A DNA stretch of 64,000 bases from Eutreptiella sp. 'Long Island Sound 2002' (lineage: Eukaryota > Euglenozoa > Euglenophyceae > Eutreptiales > Eutreptiaceae), in assembly GCA_964036045.1 (NCBI GenBank), contig OZ038381.1, forward strand, positions 131,447,708-131,511,707. Direction: 5' to 3'. Shown one piece after another: positions 63,854 through 64,000 of this stretch (the first letter of the stretch is position 1; each line of letters begins with the position of its first letter). The notes under the pieces are model-generated. The model saw only the letters and a program-made list of their open reading frames with translations. It did no database searches and had not been told where the DNA came from. A program made the translations under genes and the position numbers.

Positions 63854-64000
63854 GTGCCCTCTCAGCAGCACTCAAAGGAAAGTTGGAGCCCTCTGATGTG
63901 CCGCAGCCCCCACAAGCCATGTCCTCTAGTGTGGATCTGTTCAGCAGGGGTGTGAGGAGCTACAGAGGCATCTGCAGCTGCCCATTGGACACCTGTCCTA
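63854..64000. other. Window end, nothing recognised
   Basis: Short unique-looking DNA after the hypothetical frame; any gene would continue outside the window. Confidence 0.3.

Noticed and set aside
1-64000. tRNA, rRNA or other structured RNA genes
   Set aside because: None of the conserved tRNA boxes with a cloverleaf, nor rRNA cores, could be found by eye; the tRNA-like 12-mers are primer binding sites.

Overview
This window is nuclear DNA from a eukaryote with a large, repeat-dominated genome. It holds nested retrotransposons, a DNA transposon with inverted ends and several satellite arrays, and no bacterial-type operons, rRNA, tRNA or CRISPR. Chromodomain Ty3/gypsy elements, very GC-rich non-LTR elements and many satellites would suit an alga or another large-genome protist, but nothing visible fixes the species. 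I could not identify a complete host gene.

Layout. 1-4,230: low-information DNA with one decayed coiled-coil reading frame and exon-like pieces. 4,235-5,470: minus-strand LTR remnant. 5,505-6,637: plus-strand LINE reverse transcriptase remnant. 6,638-15,533: Ty3/gypsy element 1 (minus), truncated at both ends. 15,534-22,558: large GC-rich non-LTR retrotransposon (minus) with zinc-finger ORF1, endonuclease and reverse transcriptase; about 27 copies of a 212-bp monomer lie immediately 5' of it (22,632-28,480). 28,480-30,545: diffuse repeats. 30,546-39,656: older Ty3/gypsy element 3 (minus), with an internal 771-bp protease duplication and a 2.85-kb inverted-repeat DNA element (33,909-36,757) that carries two satellite arrays. 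39,777-40,952: a second, diverged array of the 212-bp monomer. 42,413-55,465: Ty3/gypsy element 2 (plus), full length, with two LTRs, primer site, polypurine tract and target-site duplication. 55,470-64,000: decayed coding DNA, a 38-bp and a 90-bp minisatellite, and a 20-bp-flanked insertion.

The three gypsy elements are one family and can be read against each other. In all three, gag and pol share a frame and are separated by a single UAG at the same place, with a small hairpin a fixed distance downstream that keeps pairing despite substitutions. This points to programmed stop-codon readthrough. In elements 2 and 3 the Gag frame also opens inside the LTR and reads through the tRNA primer site with conserved protein sequence. 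Pol order is protease, an extra DVFAS-type domain, reverse transcriptase, RNase H, integrase and chromodomain.

The non-LTR element with its 5' tandem monomers resembles the monomer-promoter arrangement of mouse L1, and is the other strong candidate for an undescribed arrangement.
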